DNA of 64,000 nucleotides from Streptomyces sp. NBC_00273 (GTDB lineage Bacteria > Actinomycetota > Actinomycetes > Streptomycetales > Streptomycetaceae), in the NCBI RefSeq assembly GCF_036178145.1, contig NZ_CP108067.1:1426001-1490000 (forward strand), written 5' to 3'. Positions 62,347-64,000 of the stretch are shown here, piece after piece (the stretch's first letter is position 1; each line of letters begins with the position of its first letter). Made by a program: the position numbers and the translations under genes. Below the pieces are notes generated by a model. It was given only the letters and a program-made list of their open reading frames with translations. It made no database searches and was not told where the DNA came from.

Positions 62347-63062
62347 AGCACCCCCTGACGAGGGCCCGGGCCGCCCTGCGCCGCCGTCCCGTCCGCACGG
62401 TCACGGTCGCCGTGGTCCTGCTGGCCGTCGGTGCCACCGGCGCGGCCGAGTACACGGTCCGCCACCACATCCACGACCGTGTCGCGCAGGCGGCTCCGGG
62501 CCTCGGTGACGACGTGGCGGTCGGCATAGCCGGCGGCTGGGCCCTGTGGGACCTGGCGCACGAGGGCATCCCCCGGCTCGACGTCAGCAGCGACGACGCC
62601 CGGGTGGGGCGGCTGTCCCACGTCCGCGTCCGGGCCCGGCTGGACGACGTCCGCCTCGGCGGAACGACCACGGTCGGCGGCACCCACGCGGACGTGACGG
62701 TCTCCACGCAGTCCCTCGCCGCCGCGATCCGCGGCGCCGTACCGTCCGTGGCGGTGGCCGCGGTCACCACCGACCCGGCGACGGGGACGGTCCTCGCGGA
62801 CGTCGGCCCGGGCGGCCTCGGGCGGCTGACGCTGCGTCCCGTACTCGCGGACGGCAAGGTCACCCTCGCCGTCGACGGGCTCACCCTGTTCGGCCGCTCC
62901 GTCCCCACCGACCGGCTCGGGATCGGTGCCGGCGGCTTCGGCCCCCAGTCGGGCGCGCCGAAGGAGTACCCGCTCGGGCTCGCCGCCACCTCCGCCGAGG
63001 TCCGACCGGACGGCCTGCACGTCTCTTTGACCGGCGGCCCGAGCACCCTGCCCGACAGCTGA
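62343..63062 (+). CDS. DUF2993 (LmeA-like) membrane-anchored lipid-binding protein
   Basis: 239 aa. An N-terminal membrane segment (about 20-38) then a DUF2993 domain: DRVAQAAPGLGDDVAVGIAGGWALWDLAHEGIPRLDVSSDDARVGRLSHVRVRARLDDVRLG, DVTVSTQSLAAAIRG, and LPLGLAATSAEVRPDGLHVSLTGG at the end. In mycobacteria the LmeA relative binds phospholipid and supports lipomannan formation, so a lipid-handling partner for the exporter is plausible. ATG overlaps the MMPL stop by 4 bases. Confidence 0.85.
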   Translation: MKHPLTRARAALRRRPVRTVTVAVVLLAVGATGAAEYTVRHHIHDRVAQAAPGLGDDVAVGIAGGWALWDLAHEGIPRLDVSSDDARVGRLSHVRVRARLDDVRLGGTTTVGGTHADVTVSTQSLAAAIRGAVPSVAVAAVTTDPATGTVLADVGPGGLGRLTLRPVLADGKVTLAVDGLTLFGRSVPTDRLGIGAGGFGPQSGAPKEYPLGLAATSAEVRPDGLHVSLTGGPSTLPDS

Positions 63063-63189
63063 CGCCCACCGCTCGACCGCATTCGCCCGGAACGTTCCGT
63101 ACCCGCCCGATGGCCGGATCACAGCACATGGCCAGGGCGTTCGAAAAGCCTTACGCACGGCCGCAGTTGCCGGCGGGTACGGTTCCAGC

Positions 63190-63918
63190 ATGGACGTTTC
63201 CGCAATCAGTTCGAACGACGAGGACATCACGCCCGCGGTGGTGATCAAGGACGTCGCACGTCACCAGCTGGAGAAGCTGGGCGCCTCGGGGCTCTCCCCG
63301 GAGGCCGTATCCCGTGACAGCGGCATCCCCCTCGCCGAGGTCGAAGCCGTCTTCCCCCACCGCGACGACCTGCTGACCGCACTGGTCATCGATGCCTACG
63401 ACGCGTCGGGCGAGGCGATGGAGCAGGCCGACGCAGCCGCCGCGGCGGCCGGTGGGTCCGGGGGCGCACGGCTCCTCGCGGTCACCCGCGCACTGCGGCA
63501 GTGGTCCTTCGACAACACCGCCGAGTTCACCCTGATCTACGGCTCGCCCGTACCGGACTACCACGCTCCCCAGGACACCGTCCCGTCCGCCTCGCGCACC
63601 CCCGCGGTCCTCGCCAAAATCGTGCGCACGGCGCTGGAAGCCGGTGAACTCACCCCGCCCCGGCGGACGGTGCCCGGCCCGCCGCTGCTCTTGCCGGAGG
63701 CCGTGCAGCTGTTCGGCGGCGCGCCCGAAGCGCCGTTCTCGGACGTCGTCGAACGCGGCATCGTCCTGTGGAGCAGCCTGATCGGCCTCCTGGTGTTCCA
63801 GGTCTTCAGCCGTACCCACGACAGCGTCCGGGACGAGGCCGCGTTCTTCGACTACGCCATCGCCGTGGCGGCCGAGAGCATCGGCCTCGTGGTCCCCCTG
63901 GCCGAGAGCTCCGACTGA
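63190..63918 (+). CDS. TetR-family regulator
   Basis: 242 aa. N-terminal HTH slightly degenerate but readable: VIKDVARHQLEKLGASGLSPEAVSRDSGIPLAEVEAVFPHRDDLLTALVIDAY. A longer ligand-binding part contains VTRALRQWSFDNTAEFTLIYGSPVPDYHAP, the WHG-type C-terminal signature. ATG 63190. It may regulate the exporter or an outside gene. The leader (63063-63189) has no long inverted repeat I would call an operator. Confidence 0.87.
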   Translation: MDVSAISSNDEDITPAVVIKDVARHQLEKLGASGLSPEAVSRDSGIPLAEVEAVFPHRDDLLTALVIDAYDASGEAMEQADAAAAAAGGSGGARLLAVTRALRQWSFDNTAEFTLIYGSPVPDYHAPQDTVPSASRTPAVLAKIVRTALEAGELTPPRRTVPGPPLLLPEAVQLFGGAPEAPFSDVVERGIVLWSSLIGLLVFQVFSRTHDSVRDEAAFFDYAIAVAAESIGLVVPLAESSD

Positions 63919-63958
63919 TCCGTCCGTCGCCCCCGCGGCACCGGCAGAAAACCAGGAC

Positions 63959-64000
63959 GTGAACACCACCAGAACCCTCTGCTTCGTCATGGCGTCGCTC
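63959..64000 (+). CDS. Possible start of a further gene (partial)
   Basis: GTG AAC ACC ACC AGA ACC CTC TGC TTC GTC ATG GCG TCG CTC reads MNTTRTLCFVMASL to the window edge and is preceded by CCAGGAC. Too short to assign. Confidence 0.25.
   Translation, partial: MNTTRTLCFVMASL

Overview
The window is very GC-rich, gene-dense DNA with many GTG starts, 4-base ATGA/GTGA gene overlaps, a chaplin, a SigE-family ECF sigma factor, a mycothiol-type DinB protein, a cell-wall protein with an LAxTG sorting signal and several large regulators. Together these indicate a Streptomyces (or close streptomycete) chromosome. I see no prophage, CRISPR array, rRNA or tRNA.

Layout. 0-12.7 kb: a lipoprotein GH20 hexosaminidase, a GlcG/HbpS protein and an MFS pump opposite a MarR regulator; a sigma factor with a coupled membrane protein and an LAHTG wall protein; a MocR regulator opposite an EamA transporter; a methyltransferase/DUF6193 pair; a membrane Ser/Thr kinase; small enzymes and a secreted SH3 protein. 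12.7-15.4 kb: a T4-like RNA repair operon (RNA ligase, polynucleotide kinase-phosphatase, NYN/PIN protein). 16.1-20.4 kb: a decay island with two transposase remnants and two other gene scraps around a VOC protein, a kinase-fold protein and a DinB-like gene. 20.4-30.1 kb: housekeeping and regulatory genes, including a TDT transporter, a DoxX protein behind a possible iron box, a NarL/DesK two-component pair, a lone ABC ATPase, a DUF5997 gene opposite an HTH-less LysR-type effector domain, and a SpoIIE phosphatase. 30.3-37.5 kb: cell-surface genes, namely a CBM2-GH18 chitinase, an exported-looking beta-carbonic anhydrase, a chaplin, and a surface protein coupled to a class F sortase. 37.6-45.8 kb: a frameshifted membrane protein gene, DUF7144, a MalT-type LuxR regulator, a ZIP transporter, an S1-domain protein and an APH(6)-like kinase.

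45.9-57.5 kb is a carbon module: 3-hydroxybutyryl-CoA dehydrogenase, malate synthase and isocitrate lyase, with a divergent RamB-like regulator. Next comes a five-gene valine/isobutyrate degradation operon (mmsA, acyl-CoA dehydrogenase, 3-hydroxyisobutyryl-CoA hydrolase, mmsB, enoyl-CoA hydratase) whose genes all overlap by 4 bases and whose leader carries a clear cobalamin riboswitch. It ends at a 17-bp-stem terminator. 57.8-63.9 kb: an OmpR/EnvZ-type two-component system, then an MMPL exporter with a DUF2993 (LmeA-like) partner and a TetR regulator. A 25-bp box is shared, in inverse orientation, by the regulator and exporter promoters, which suggests the exporter is this system's target.

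Most worth following: the B12 riboswitch on valine catabolism, the shared OmpR-type box, the RNA repair operon with its NYN partner, the surface-protein/sortase pair, and several strong hairpins in spacers where no known gene ends.
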